From an uncultured Hyphomonas sp. (GTDB lineage Bacteria > Pseudomonadota > Alphaproteobacteria > Caulobacterales > Hyphomonadaceae), in the NCBI RefSeq assembly GCF_963678875.1, contig NZ_OY787456.1:1054001-1118000 (forward strand): DNA of 64,000 nucleotides, in the 5' to 3' direction. Of the stretch, positions 41,414 to 52,218 are shown piece by piece. Each line of letters starts with the position of its first letter. Positions within the stretch are counted from its first letter, which is position 1. The notes beneath the pieces are model-generated. The model worked only from the letters and a program-made list of their open reading frames with translations, had not been told where the DNA came from and did not search any database. Position numbers and translations under genes: made by a program.

Positions 41414-42951
41414 GAGGAGACGCTCTCTTTGAAGGGGCGCTGGAGGAACTGGCGGTGCGGCTCCCCTGTTTCAGGGAAATCGGAACGGTAGTGGCCGCCG
41501 CGGCTTTCGTGCCGGGCTTGCGCACTTTTCACGATCAGGCCGGCGGAGGTGACGGCGCGTGCCGGGCCGTGCTGGTCACGCAGCTGGTCGATCAGCGCCG
41601 CCACTTCAGCAAGCCCGGTCGCATCGCGTACGACGCCGCAATTCCGGGACATGGCCTCTCGAAGCGATTGCAACGCCTCATGCGGCAGCGCGTCCGGCAC
41701 GTGGCCGCGGCTGGCGCGGATATCCGGAAGCTTCGCGTCGCGCAGGCGCTCGGCGATGCGGTGGGAGAAGACAACGGCTTCCAGCAAGGAGTTGGACGCA
41801 AGCCGGTTTGCCCCGTGCACGCCGGTGGAGGTGCACTCTCCGCAGACGGAAAGACCGTCCAGTGAGGATTTTCCCCAGAAGTCCGGCACGATGCCGCCCA
41901 TGTGATAGTGCGCCGCCGGGGCGATGGGGATCATATCGACGCGCGGGTCGATGCCTGCCGATTTGCAGGCGGCAAAAACGGTCGGGAAATGTTCGGGGAA
42001 ATGTTCGCCGACCGCTTCGCGGCAATCGAGGAATGCGCCCCGGCCGGAAGTGCGCTCGGTGTGGACCGCGCGGGCCACTTCATCCCGCGGCGCGAGTTCG
42101 GCCAGCTCGTGGTAGCTTTCCATGAACCGCGTGCCGTCACGATTGTGCAGGGTGGCGCCTTCACCGCGCAGGGCTTCCGTGGCGAGCGGTGCGGGGTCGC
42201 GGCCGATATCGATGGCGGTTGGATGGAACTGGACGAACTCCAGGTCCGCAACCAGCGCGCCGGCCTCCCAGGCCATGGCGATGGCATCGCCACGCGCGGC
42301 AGGCGGATTGGTGGTGACGTGGAACAGGCCGCCGGAGCCGCCCGTGCACAGCACTGTTTCGCGCGCGGTCTGAGTCGACAGGCGCCCGGCAGAGTCCCTC
42401 AGGATGACGCCGGTGACGCTCAACTGGTCGTCCTGCATCAGGCCGACGGCGCGCACGCCTTCAACGATGCGGATGTGGGAAGCGGAATGAACCGCCGCGA
42501 CGAGCGCGTCCATGATGGCTTTGCCCGCCAGGTCACCGGCGACGCGGGCGACGCGCGGGTGTGAGTGGGCCGCTTCCAGTGACAGAGCGAGTGCGCCTTC
42601 CGGCGTGCGGTCAAATGGGACACCGAGGGCGATCAGGTCGCGGACGCGGGCCGGGCCTTCTTCTGCGATGAGGCGGGCGATGATCGGGTCCACAAGTCCG
42701 GCGCCCGCAGCGATCGTATCGGCGGCGTGCTGTTCCGGACTGTCGTTCGGGTGCAGCGCCGCAGCGAGACCACCTTGTGCCCAGGCCGACGAAGCTGCCT
42801 GACCGAGCGGTGCGGGTGAAATCACGATACACGGACGCGGCGCGAGCTTCAGCGCCAGGAACAGGCCGGCAAGGCCCGCTCCCACGATGAGGACATCACT
42901 GCCGGCGTGTGCGTCTGCCGTCAGGGTCTGGACGTGCTGCCCGTCTGCCAA
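41410..42951 (-). CDS. nadB: L-aspartate oxidase
   Basis: The 513-residue FAD enzyme oxidises aspartate to iminoaspartate. The dinucleotide-binding motif is LIVGAGLAGLFLALKLA; SSAWAQGGLAAAL and the succinate dehydrogenase-like active-site stretch ECTSTGVHGANRLASNSLLE are present. The start appears to be a TTG at 42951, one base after the stop of the upstream hypothetical gene and without a clear ribosome site, so translation probably depends on coupling. Confidence 0.93.
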   Translation of the reverse strand: MADGQHVQTLTADAHAGSDVLIVGAGLAGLFLALKLAPRPCIVISPAPLGQAASSAWAQGGLAAALHPNDSPEQHAADTIAAGAGLVDPIIARLIAEEGPARVRDLIALGVPFDRTPEGALALSLEAAHSHPRVARVAGDLAGKAIMDALVAAVHSASHIRIVEGVRAVGLMQDDQLSVTGVILRDSAGRLSTQTARETVLCTGGSGGLFHVTTNPPAARGDAIAMAWEAGALVADLEFVQFHPTAIDIGRDPAPLATEALRGEGATLHNRDGTRFMESYHELAELAPRDEVARAVHTERTSGRGAFLDCREAVGEHFPEHFPTVFAACKSAGIDPRVDMIPIAPAAHYHMGGIVPDFWGKSSLDGLSVCGECTSTGVHGANRLASNSLLEAVVFSHRIAERLRDAKLPDIRASRGHVPDALPHEALQSLREAMSRNCGVVRDATGLAEVAALIDQLRDQHGPARAVTSAGLIVKSAQARHESRGGHYRSDFPETGEPHRQFLQRPFKESVSS

Positions 42952-42952
42952 G

Positions 42953-43417
42953 TCAGGAAATACCGTTCGATGCGCGCCGGAATTCTGCCGGAGCGGTCAC
43001 CGCAGAGACCAGCGCGCCGAACATGCGGTTGGCTGACTCGATGGTGAGGGTGAAATTGTCAGGCACGTAAACAAGCCCCTCGACCTTGGATTCCAGCATT
43101 TCCTCGATCTCCGACCGGATGGAAAGCTGGTTGCCGAACCGGCGGGCCTTGCAGGACTGGCGGACGACGGAGCGCCCCCAGACGGTGCAAACTTCGACTG
43201 CCGTCAGTTCGCAGGTGTACTGGCCCTCTTCCGGGTGAGGCGTGAGATACATCGTGCCGGTCATCAGGCATTCGCCGCCGCGATAGGGCTTGGTGCGGAA
43301 ACTCCACGTGCCAAGCACATCGGTCGGGTCGTCCTCGGTGCCGGCATGGACCGGTGTGGTTGCCAGCAGGGTACCTGCCAATGCGAGCGCGGCCATGCGT
43401 GCCAGACGGGAGGTCAT
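42953..43417 (-). CDS. Exported cysteine-containing hypothetical protein within the nad operon
   Basis: About 154 residues from the ATG at 43417, with AGGAG 8 bases upstream. A signal peptide (ending TTPVHAG) is followed by a compact domain with four cysteines (GGECLMTG, YTCELT, EVCTVWG, QSCKAR) spaced for two disulfides. The family is unknown to me. It is sandwiched between nadA and nadB on the same strand. A periplasmic protein has no obvious role in quinolinate synthesis. Confidence 0.75.
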   Translation of the reverse strand: MTSRLARMAALALAGTLLATTPVHAGTEDDPTDVLGTWSFRTKPYRGGECLMTGTMYLTPHPEEGQYTCELTAVEVCTVWGRSVVRQSCKARRFGNQLSIRSEIEEMLESKVEGLVYVPDNFTLTIESANRMFGALVSAVTAPAEFRRASNGIS

Positions 43418-43488
43418 GTTGCCACTCCTATTTGTCCTCACACGCATAACCTAGACCCGGCAGCGGCTTACGCCAACGTCCCAGCCGC

Positions 43489-44631
43489 TTATACCACCAT
43501 CTCGATTTCGAGGGGCTCAAGGCCGGTGACGAAGTCGAGCGGCTTCTCCATGCGCGGCAGGGCCATCATGGCGTCCAGCGCTTCCTTGGCCCGCAGGCGC
43601 ACGTCTTCCGGAATGGTCACTTCATGCTCGCCCGTGATGAGGCAATCATAGATGTTTTCCAGCGTGATACGCTTCATGTGCGGGCAGAGGTTGCACGGAC
43701 GGATGAAGTTCGTGCCCGGGTTCTCGGCGGCGACGTTGTCGCTCATCGAGCATTCCGTCAGCAGCACGACTTTCGGCGGGTGCTTCTCGGCCACGTAATT
43801 GGCAAGCGCAGCGGTGGAGCCGGCATAGTCTGCGGCTTCGAGAACGTCCGGCGGGCATTCCGGGTGCGCCAGGATGACGACGCCCGGATGGGCTTCGCGC
43901 AGCTGGTGCACGTCTTCGGCGCTGAACATCTCATGCACCTCGCAGGCGCCGGGCCATGTCATGATACGGATGTCCGTCTGGGCAGCGACGTTCTTGGCGA
44001 GATACTGGTCCGGCACCAGGATGACGGTGTCGGTGTTCCATTCCTTCGCGATGGCCTCGACGACCTGCGCCGCATTGGAGCTGGTGCAGGTGATGTGGCA
44101 CTCGGCTTTCACGTCTGCCGTCGTGTTCACATAGGTGACGACCGGATAATTCGGGTACTTTTCCTTGATCAGGCGCACATCTGCGCCCGTGATCGATGCG
44201 GCAAGCGAACAGCCTGCGCGGGTATCCGGGATCAGGACCGTCTTCTCGGGCGCGAGGATCTTCGACGTCTCGGCCATGAAGTGCACGCCGGCCTGGACGA
44301 TGATGTCGGCATCGACCTTCGACGCTTCGCGGGCGAGCTGGAGGCTGTCGCCCCGGAAGTCACCGACGAGGCGGAAAATGTCCGGCGTCATGTAGTTGTG
44401 CGCCAGGATGACAGCGTTCTTCTGAACTTTCAGGCGGTTGATCGCTGCGACGAGCGGGGCCATGGCCGGCCACTCCATCGGCGTCACGAAATCTTTGACC
44501 AGCGGGTAGAGATGGTCTGTCTCTGCGCGCACGGCGTCATCATAGGTAAGACCGCGGGCTTCAGCCGCATTTGGGCCGCGCAGCGGCGTAGGGGTGGGGC
44601 AGCCAGGACCAGAATCGATCAGACGAGCCAT
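43489..44631 (-). CDS. nadA: Quinolinate synthase
   Basis: The 380-residue enzyme condenses iminoaspartate with dihydroxyacetone phosphate to quinolinate, using a [4Fe-4S] cluster. Likely cluster cysteines are Cys141 (TRAGCSLA), Cys230 (WPGACEVH) and Cys316 (CNLCPHM). The HNYMTPDI segment and SNAAQ are family hallmarks. The ATG at 44631 follows AAAGGAGG at 7 bases. It is the first gene of the nadA-hypothetical-nadB-nadC operon, with a good promoter upstream. Confidence 0.95.
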   Translation of the reverse strand: MARLIDSGPGCPTPTPLRGPNAAEARGLTYDDAVRAETDHLYPLVKDFVTPMEWPAMAPLVAAINRLKVQKNAVILAHNYMTPDIFRLVGDFRGDSLQLAREASKVDADIIVQAGVHFMAETSKILAPEKTVLIPDTRAGCSLAASITGADVRLIKEKYPNYPVVTYVNTTADVKAECHITCTSSNAAQVVEAIAKEWNTDTVILVPDQYLAKNVAAQTDIRIMTWPGACEVHEMFSAEDVHQLREAHPGVVILAHPECPPDVLEAADYAGSTAALANYVAEKHPPKVVLLTECSMSDNVAAENPGTNFIRPCNLCPHMKRITLENIYDCLITGEHEVTIPEDVRLRAKEALDAMMALPRMEKPLDFVTGLEPLEIEMVV

Positions 44632-44663
44632 GTCACGTCCTCCTTTGACCAACCGAGCGCTTT

Positions 44664-44707
44664 TGCTCGATTTGAGTATAATATGGCCCCGAAAGTGTGC
44701 GTTTCAA
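44664..44707 (-). promoter_or_regulatory. nadA promoter with overlapping palindrome
   Basis: On the minus strand TTGAAA (44702-44707), an 18-base spacer and TATTAT (44678-44683) form a near-consensus sigma-70 type promoter. Immediately downstream, TGCTCGATTTGAGTA (plus strand 44664-44678) is an imperfect palindrome over the expected start of transcription, a typical repressor position. Confidence 0.55.
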
Positions 44708-44762
44708 GGGGAATACCTTCAAACGTCCGGGATCAGGGCGCTCGTGCGACAGGTGGTTAAAG

Positions 44763-44785
44763 CTTTTGCGCACTCTGAGCAAAAG
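44763..44785. promoter_or_regulatory. Inverted repeat upstream of the nadA promoter
   Basis: CTTTTGC (44763-44769), 9-base centre, GCAAAAG (44779-44785). The right arm extended, GAGCAAAAG, recurs inverted at 44660-44668, just downstream of the nadA -10 element. The two copies bracket the promoter about 117 bases apart. Confidence 0.45.
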
Positions 44786-44843
44786 GGTATCTAGCGCAGC
44801 CGATGTGAAAACGCAATCACAGAAAACCCGGGTTGGCGCGGCG

Positions 44844-46307
44844 TCAGTCCTTGAAGAGTTCCAGCGCTGCTGCGGTCATGGCGTCCGTGCCGGTCTGGAT
44901 GGTGCGAGCATAGTCCGGCGCAAACAGCGACGAGTGCAGGGATGGCAACGGCATGCCGTCGGCCTTCGCCTTGGCATATTTCGACGGCTCTACGGCGCCG
45001 ACCCAGAACAGCACGCTTGGAATTTTGTCTTCGGTGCGCCCGTACTGGGAAAAATCCTCCCCGCCCATGACAGGCTTGACCTGAGTCACGTATTCCGAAC
45101 CCAGCTTCTTGCCGACAGCCTTCATCGCCCGTCCGGTCGTATCCGGGTCGTTGTAAGTCGAGGGTGTGTAGTCGGACTCGATGGTGATCTCCGGTTCCGG
45201 CGCATCGAACGCCGCCGCCTGGGCCTTTGCAATGCGTTGAATGCCGTCGAGCAGCATCTGGCGGGTCTCGTCGTCATAAGAGCGGACTGTGAGCAACAGC
45301 GTTGCCTCGTCAGCAATGATATTGTGCTTGGCGCCTGCCTTGAACGAGCCGACGGTCACGACGGCGCTGTCCAGAGGATCGACGTTCCGGGCAACGAGGC
45401 TCTGCAGCGCGGTCACGATGTGCGAGCCGATCAGGATCGGATCGCGGGTTGCCTGCGGATAGGCACCGTGGCCGCCGACGCCTTTCACATGGATGTCGAC
45501 GCTGTCCACGTTCGCCATGGCATAGCCGGTCGAATAGACGACCGTGCCCGACGGGGAGTCCGCCGAAACGTGCAGGGCAAGATTATAGTCTGGCTTCGGG
45601 AAGCGCTCGAACAGGCCATCGGCCAGCATCGCTTCGGCACCGAGGCCGATTTCTTCGGCCGGCTGGGCAATCATGACCAGCGTGCCTTTCCATTTGGATT
45701 TCTGCGCGACCAGCGCGCGGGCCGTGCCGAGCCATGCGGTCATGTGAACATCGTGGCCACAGGCGTGCATCACCTGGCTTTCGACGCCCGTCCAGGTCTG
45801 CGCCTCGACGGTTGAGGCGTAGGGAACGCCGGTCTGTTCCGGCACGGGCAGGGCATCCATGTCTGTCCGGATCAGCACGGTCGGGCCGTTGCCGTTCTTA
45901 AGGACGCCGACCACGCCATAGCCGCCAACGCCGGGTTTCACTTCGCCAATGTCGCGCGTTGCCTTGTCGACCACCCAGTCCTGTCCAACGCCTGTGGTCA
46001 CTTCGAAGCCGAGCGTCTCGAGCTCGCTCGCCAGGATCGAGGAAGTCTTGGCCTCCTTGAACGACAGCTCCGGTGCCTGATGCAGTTGCAGGTACAGGTC
46101 GAGGATCGACTGGTCCGGGGTGGTAACCTCACGCATCGACATGGTGGCGGGCTGGACGGCTCCCGTGTCCGCGGCAACGGGGTCCGTGCTGGTGCCGGTG
46201 GCAGCGACCTTGGCTGGCTCACCCGTTGCTGCCGGCGTGTCACTTTTGCTGCATCCGGCCAGGACGAGGCCCAGGGCGAGTGTGGAAACGAGAGCAGGGC
46301 GCAACAT
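44844..46307 (-). CDS. M20-family amidohydrolase, lipoprotein
   Basis: The 487-residue protein starts at ATG 46307 with GGAG 8 bases upstream. The lipobox LVLAGCSKS anchors it. A low-complexity linker (about residues 20-60) leads to a metallopeptidase/aminoacylase domain: HQAPELSFKE, RTDMDALPVPEQ, MHACGHDVHM and QPAEEIGLGA. These hold the dinuclear metal ligands (Cys/His in ACGHD, the Glu pair, and His in LHSSLF near the C-terminus). It is likely a periplasmic hydrolase of N-acyl or N-carbamoyl amino acids. Confidence 0.88.
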   Translation of the reverse strand: MLRPALVSTLALGLVLAGCSKSDTPAATGEPAKVAATGTSTDPVAADTGAVQPATMSMREVTTPDQSILDLYLQLHQAPELSFKEAKTSSILASELETLGFEVTTGVGQDWVVDKATRDIGEVKPGVGGYGVVGVLKNGNGPTVLIRTDMDALPVPEQTGVPYASTVEAQTWTGVESQVMHACGHDVHMTAWLGTARALVAQKSKWKGTLVMIAQPAEEIGLGAEAMLADGLFERFPKPDYNLALHVSADSPSGTVVYSTGYAMANVDSVDIHVKGVGGHGAYPQATRDPILIGSHIVTALQSLVARNVDPLDSAVVTVGSFKAGAKHNIIADEATLLLTVRSYDDETRQMLLDGIQRIAKAQAAAFDAPEPEITIESDYTPSTYNDPDTTGRAMKAVGKKLGSEYVTQVKPVMGGEDFSQYGRTEDKIPSVLFWVGAVEPSKYAKAKADGMPLPSLHSSLFAPDYARTIQTGTDAMTAAALELFKD

Positions 46308-46393
46308 GGCAAATCTCCGGAAGTTTATCCGGTGGACCCTAGCAAGGTTTCCCCGAGTTCCAAGTGTGGCCGTTGAACACGGATGTGGATGAC

Positions 46394-46963
46394 TCAGTCG
46401 TCCTCATCCATCGCCGGTGCGTCGGGCTGGTCGCGGCGTGGCCGGGCGATCATTTCGGCGATGTCTTCCAGTTCGATGAAGGCATCCGCCTCGCGGCGCA
46501 GATCGTCGGCGACCATAGGCGGGCTGGAGGAGTTTGTTGAAACGACTGAAACCCGGACGCCTTTGGCTTTCACGGCCTCCACAAGACGGCGGAAGTCACC
46601 ATTTCCGCTGAACAGGACAATATGGTCGGCGTGGGCGGCGGCTTCGAGCATGTCGACCGTCAGTTCGACATCCATGTTGCCCCTGTGGCGTTTGCGACCT
46701 TCGCGATCGGTGTATTCCCGGGCGGCCTTTTTCACCACGCTGAACCCGTTATAGGCCAGCCAGTCGACGAGCGGGCGGATCGGGCTGTATTCGTCACTCT
46801 CGACCAGGGCGGTATAGTAGCTGGCCCGTACAAGGCGGCCGCGCCCCTGAAACTCCTTCAGCAGCTTCCTGAAATCGATTTCCAGCCCCAGGGCGCGGGC
46901 CGAGGAATACAGGTTTGCCCCATCGATAAAGAGCGCGAGGCGCTCGTCCTTGTAAAACGCCAT
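46394..46963 (-). CDS. NYN-domain (LabA/DUF88-like) protein
   Basis: The 189-residue protein starts at the ATG at 46963, with GAGG 6 bases upstream. A PIN-like nuclease fold is shown by LALFIDGANLYSSARALG, GNMDVELTVDMLEAA and IVLFSGNGDFRRLVEAV, with the conserved acidic residues (Asp in IDGAN, Asp in NMDVEL, Asp in GNGDF). Such proteins are predicted metal-dependent ribonucleases. The C-terminus is acidic. It is transcribed divergently from rpoZ. Confidence 0.85.
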   Translation of the reverse strand: MAFYKDERLALFIDGANLYSSARALGLEIDFRKLLKEFQGRGRLVRASYYTALVESDEYSPIRPLVDWLAYNGFSVVKKAAREYTDREGRKRHRGNMDVELTVDMLEAAAHADHIVLFSGNGDFRRLVEAVKAKGVRVSVVSTNSSSPPMVADDLRREADAFIELEDIAEMIARPRRDQPDAPAMDEDD

Positions 46964-47066
46964 TAAAAGCCTCGAAATGTCCGCTGAAGCGGCTGTGGCC
47001 ATAAATTGTACAAAGCAGTAGAATTTAACACTTTAGTTTCCGCTGCTATCGGGCGCAAGGGACGGG

Positions 47067-47095
47067 TTGCGTACCCTTGTTGCGCTGCATATAAA
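47067..47095 (+). promoter_or_regulatory. Candidate rpoZ promoter
   Basis: TTGCGT (47067-47072), 17-base spacer, TATAAA (47090-47095), 27 bases before the rpoZ ATG. The -10 is good, the -35 moderate. Confidence 0.4.
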
Positions 47096-47122
47096 GGGCG
47101 GTTCAAAGGAGACTCTGAATCC

Positions 47123-47473
47123 ATGGCCCGAGTGACCGTCGAAGACTGCATTGAGCAAGTGCCGAACCGTTTCGATCTTGTGCTGCTTGCTGCGCACCGT
47201 TCCCGCATGATCCGCGAAGGCTCGCCGATCACGGTGGACCGCGACAATGACAAGGATCCGGTCGTCTCCCTGCGCGAGATCGCTGATCAGTCCGTCGACC
47301 TGAAAGTCGTGAAGGAGGCTCTGATCTCTGGTCTGCAGGACATCCGTCCGGGCGAAGAGAACGAGCGCGAAGCAGACCGTATGGCCCTCGAATCCGCGCC
47401 GGCGGCGACGGAAGAAGATGTCATGCGTGCTTACCAGGCTGAGCTCGAATCCGGGCGCGACGACCGACTCTAG
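47123..47473 (+). CDS. rpoZ: RNA polymerase omega subunit
   Basis: The 116-residue protein starts at ATG 47123 after AAAGGAGA. MARVTVEDCIEQVPNRFDLV and the following KxLxxxRxRxI-like region (VLLAAHRSRMIREG) identify omega, which assists assembly of the beta' subunit. The acidic C-terminal extension (residues about 70-116) is longer than in E. coli (91 residues), as usual in alphaproteobacteria. It is followed after 8 bases by rsh; the same rpoZ/spoT pairing exists in E. coli. Confidence 0.95.
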   Translation: MARVTVEDCIEQVPNRFDLVLLAAHRSRMIREGSPITVDRDNDKDPVVSLREIADQSVDLKVVKEALISGLQDIRPGEENEREADRMALESAPAATEEDVMRAYQAELESGRDDRL

Positions 47474-47481
47474 GAGGTTCA

Positions 47482-49726
<2,245 letters not shown>

Positions 49727-49737
<11 letters not shown>

Positions 49738-50308
49738 AGAAGTGCTCGCGGTGTTCCGCGAGGCAGGTGCATTGCTGGAAGGGCATTTCATCCTTTCGTC
49801 CGGGCGCCGCAGCCCGGTGTTCCTGCAGAAGGCGTTGGTCTTCTCCCAGCCGGACAAGTCAGAGAAACTCTGCGCGGCGCTTGCAAAGAAGCTGACCGAG
49901 AAGTTCGGCAAGATCGATGTTGTCGCTGGCCCGGCCGTGGGCGGCATCATTCCGGGATATGAACTGGCGCGCCAGCTTGGCTGCCGGTCCATCTTTGCCG
50001 AGCGCGTCGACGGCCAGCTCCAGTTCCGCCGCGGCTTCTCGATATCGGAGGGCGAGCGTGTGCTGATCGCCGAGGATATCGTGACGACGGGCCTGTCGTT
50101 CCGTGAAACCGTCGAAGCCCTCGATGTGCTTCCGGGTGAAGTGGTCGGCGGAGCCTGCATCATCGACCGCTCTGGCGGGCGCGCCGATGTTGGCTGCGAA
50201 CTCGTCTCGCTCGCGTCGGTCAACTTCCCTGACTATGGCGCCGACGACCTGCCGCCGGAACTGGCGAGCATGCCAGCGGTGAAGCCGGGTTCGCGAGGGC
50301 TCGCCTGA
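49727..50308 (+). CDS. pyrE: Orotate phosphoribosyltransferase
   Basis: The 193-residue enzyme makes orotidine 5'-monophosphate from orotate and PRPP. The ATG at 49727 lies inside the end of rsh, with GGAGGG upstream. Conserved segments are HFILSSGRRSPVFLQKA and VAGPAVGGIIPGYELA, and the PRPP loop is RVLIAEDIVTTGLSF. Its last base overlaps the pdxJ start. Confidence 0.94.
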
Positions 50309-51063
50309 TGAGCGGGCGGCTGCGCCTTGGGGTGAACATTGACCATGTGGCGACCATTCGGAACGCCCGCGGTGGTGCGCATCCCGATCCGGCGCGGGCC
50401 GCCGAGACCGCCGCAGCCGCAGGCGCCGATGGCATCACGATCCATTTGCGCGAAGACCGCCGCCACATCCGCGATGGTGACCTGGAAGCCATCCGCGCGG
50501 CGTCCAGCCTGCCGATCAATCTGGAGATGGCGGCCACTGAAGAGATGACCCGGATCGCGTGCGATTTTCGTCCGCATGCCGCCTGCATCGTGCCGGAGAA
50601 ACGCGAAGAGCGCACCACTGAAGGCGGACTCGACGTGGCGGGCCTGCACAACCAGATTTCCCCAATCGTGCGCCAGCTGCGCGATGCCGGGGCACGCGTG
50701 TCGCTGTTCATCGAGCCGGACCCGGTCCAGATCGCAGTGGCGGAAGTGCTCGGCGCGCCGGTCGTGGAACTGCACACCGGACGCTACGCTGAGCTCTGGA
50801 TCGAGGGCGGCGCCGAAGCAGCGGCCCCGGAGCTCGCCCGCCTGCAGGCCGCGGCGGAAGAAGCCCGCAAACGCGGGATTGAGCCGCACGCTGGTCATGG
50901 CCTCACTTTCGAGAATGTCGGCCCGGTCGCTGCGATTCCCGAACTCGCGGAACTGAACATCGGGCACTTCCTGATCGGAGAGGCGATCTTTATTGGCCTT
51001 GAAGCGGCCATCCGCGAGATGCGCCGCTGCATGGATGACGCCAGAAACGGGGCGCGCGGATGA
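50308..51063 (+). CDS. pdxJ: Pyridoxine 5'-phosphate synthase
   Basis: The 251-residue TIM barrel enzyme condenses 1-deoxyxylulose 5-phosphate and 3-amino-2-oxopropyl phosphate in vitamin B6 synthesis. Motifs: LGVNIDHVATIRNARGG, ADGITIHLREDRRHIRDGD, CIVPEKREERTTEGG, and HAGHGLTFENV near the C-terminus. It sits in the conserved pyrE-pdxJ-acpS series and overlaps acpS by four bases (ATGA). Confidence 0.95.
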   Translation: MSGRLRLGVNIDHVATIRNARGGAHPDPARAAETAAAAGADGITIHLREDRRHIRDGDLEAIRAASSLPINLEMAATEEMTRIACDFRPHAACIVPEKREERTTEGGLDVAGLHNQISPIVRQLRDAGARVSLFIEPDPVQIAVAEVLGAPVVELHTGRYAELWIEGGAEAAAPELARLQAAAEEARKRGIEPHAGHGLTFENVGPVAAIPELAELNIGHFLIGEAIFIGLEAAIREMRRCMDDARNGARG

Positions 51064-51470
51064 TTATCGGCATCGGCAACGACCTCTGCAATATTGAACG
51101 CATCGAAAAAACGCTCGAGCGTTTCGGCGAAAAGTTTGAGAATCGCGTTTTCACGGAAACGGAAATCGCGCTGGCACGTCGCCGGCGGCGCACGGCTGAG
51201 ACCTATGCCAAACGCTTCGCCGCCAAGGAAGCCTGCGCCAAGGCACTGGGGACAGGTGTGCCGCGCCGCGGTGTTCACTGGAAACATCTCGGCGTCGTGA
51301 ACCTGCCGACCGGAAAGCCGACGCTGGCCCTGACCGGCGGTGCTGCCAAGCGCCTGGAAGCGATGATGCCGGAAGGCCATGAGGCAGTTATTCATCTGAC
51401 GATTACCGATGACCACCCCTGGGCCGAGGCGCACGTGATCATCGAAGCCATTCCGGTCAGCGGCAAATGA
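51060..51470 (+). CDS. acpS: Holo-[acyl-carrier-protein] synthase
   Basis: The 136-residue phosphopantetheinyl transferase activates ACP for fatty-acid synthesis. Signature: MIIGIGNDLCNIERIE with the Mg-binding Asp, and YAKRFAAKEACAKALGTG with the second metal ligand Glu. It overlaps pdxJ and rnc by four bases each. Confidence 0.94.
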   Translation: MIIGIGNDLCNIERIEKTLERFGEKFENRVFTETEIALARRRRRTAETYAKRFAAKEACAKALGTGVPRRGVHWKHLGVVNLPTGKPTLALTGGAAKRLEAMMPEGHEAVIHLTITDDHPWAEAHVIIEAIPVSGK

Positions 51471-52216
51471 AGCCCGCCCGCCCGAAACGCACCCGCCTGC
51501 GCAGCAAGGGAAAGGGCAGCGCGCCTGTCCTGTCCGAAGACCGCCTGAAGGCGGCGCAGGATACCATCGGGTTCAAGTTCAAAGACACGAAACTCCTGGT
51601 CCGTGCACTGACGCATCCGAGCGCAGTGGGTAATGGCGACGCGGTGCGGGAATCTAACCAGCGGCTGGAGTTCCTGGGGGATCGGGTCCTGAACCTCGTT
51701 ATCGCCGAGCGCCTCATGGAGCGCCGGAAAATGGAGAGCGAGGGGGAACTGGCCCCGCGCCTCAATCGCCTCGTCAAGAAGGGCGCCTGTGCAGATGCCA
51801 TGCGTCATCTGAACCTGCAGGATTTCGTCCTCCTGTCAGACGGTGAAGAGTCTGCGGGCGGCAGGATGCGCGAATCCACGCTGGGCGATGCCTGCGAGGC
51901 AATCATCGGCGCGATCTTCAAGGATGGCGGCCTGTCCCCGGCGCGCAAATTCATCGAGAAGGCCTGGGCTCCGCAATTCGCATCGGCCCCGGCAGAGACA
52001 AAAGATCCGAAGACCCTGCTTCAGGAGTGGGCGCAGGGACACGGTCTTCCGTTGCCGGACTATGACGTGCTGAGCCGGTCGGGCCCGGATCACGAACCCG
52101 TTTATGAAATCGAAGCGAAGGTCGAAGGACGCGGCAGCGCCGTGGCGACCGGGCCTTCCAAACGCGAAGCCGAGCGCAGCGCTGCTGCCCTGCTGCTCCA
52201 ATCGCTGGCAGGATAA
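51467..52216 (+). CDS. rnc: Ribonuclease III
   Basis: The 249-residue double-strand RNA endonuclease. The signature NQRLEFLGDRVLNLVIAERL and the second acidic cluster DACEAIIGAIFKDGG carry the metal ligands. The C-terminal dsRNA-binding domain ends KREAERSAAALLLQSLAG. The arginine/lysine-rich N-terminal 25 residues are an extension. It directly overlaps acpS, with no lepB in between, and era starts two bases after its stop. Confidence 0.95.
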   Translation: MKPARPKRTRLRSKGKGSAPVLSEDRLKAAQDTIGFKFKDTKLLVRALTHPSAVGNGDAVRESNQRLEFLGDRVLNLVIAERLMERRKMESEGELAPRLNRLVKKGACADAMRHLNLQDFVLLSDGEESAGGRMRESTLGDACEAIIGAIFKDGGLSPARKFIEKAWAPQFASAPAETKDPKTLLQEWAQGHGLPLPDYDVLSRSGPDHEPVYEIEAKVEGRGSAVATGPSKREAERSAAALLLQSLAG

Positions 52217-52218
52217 AT

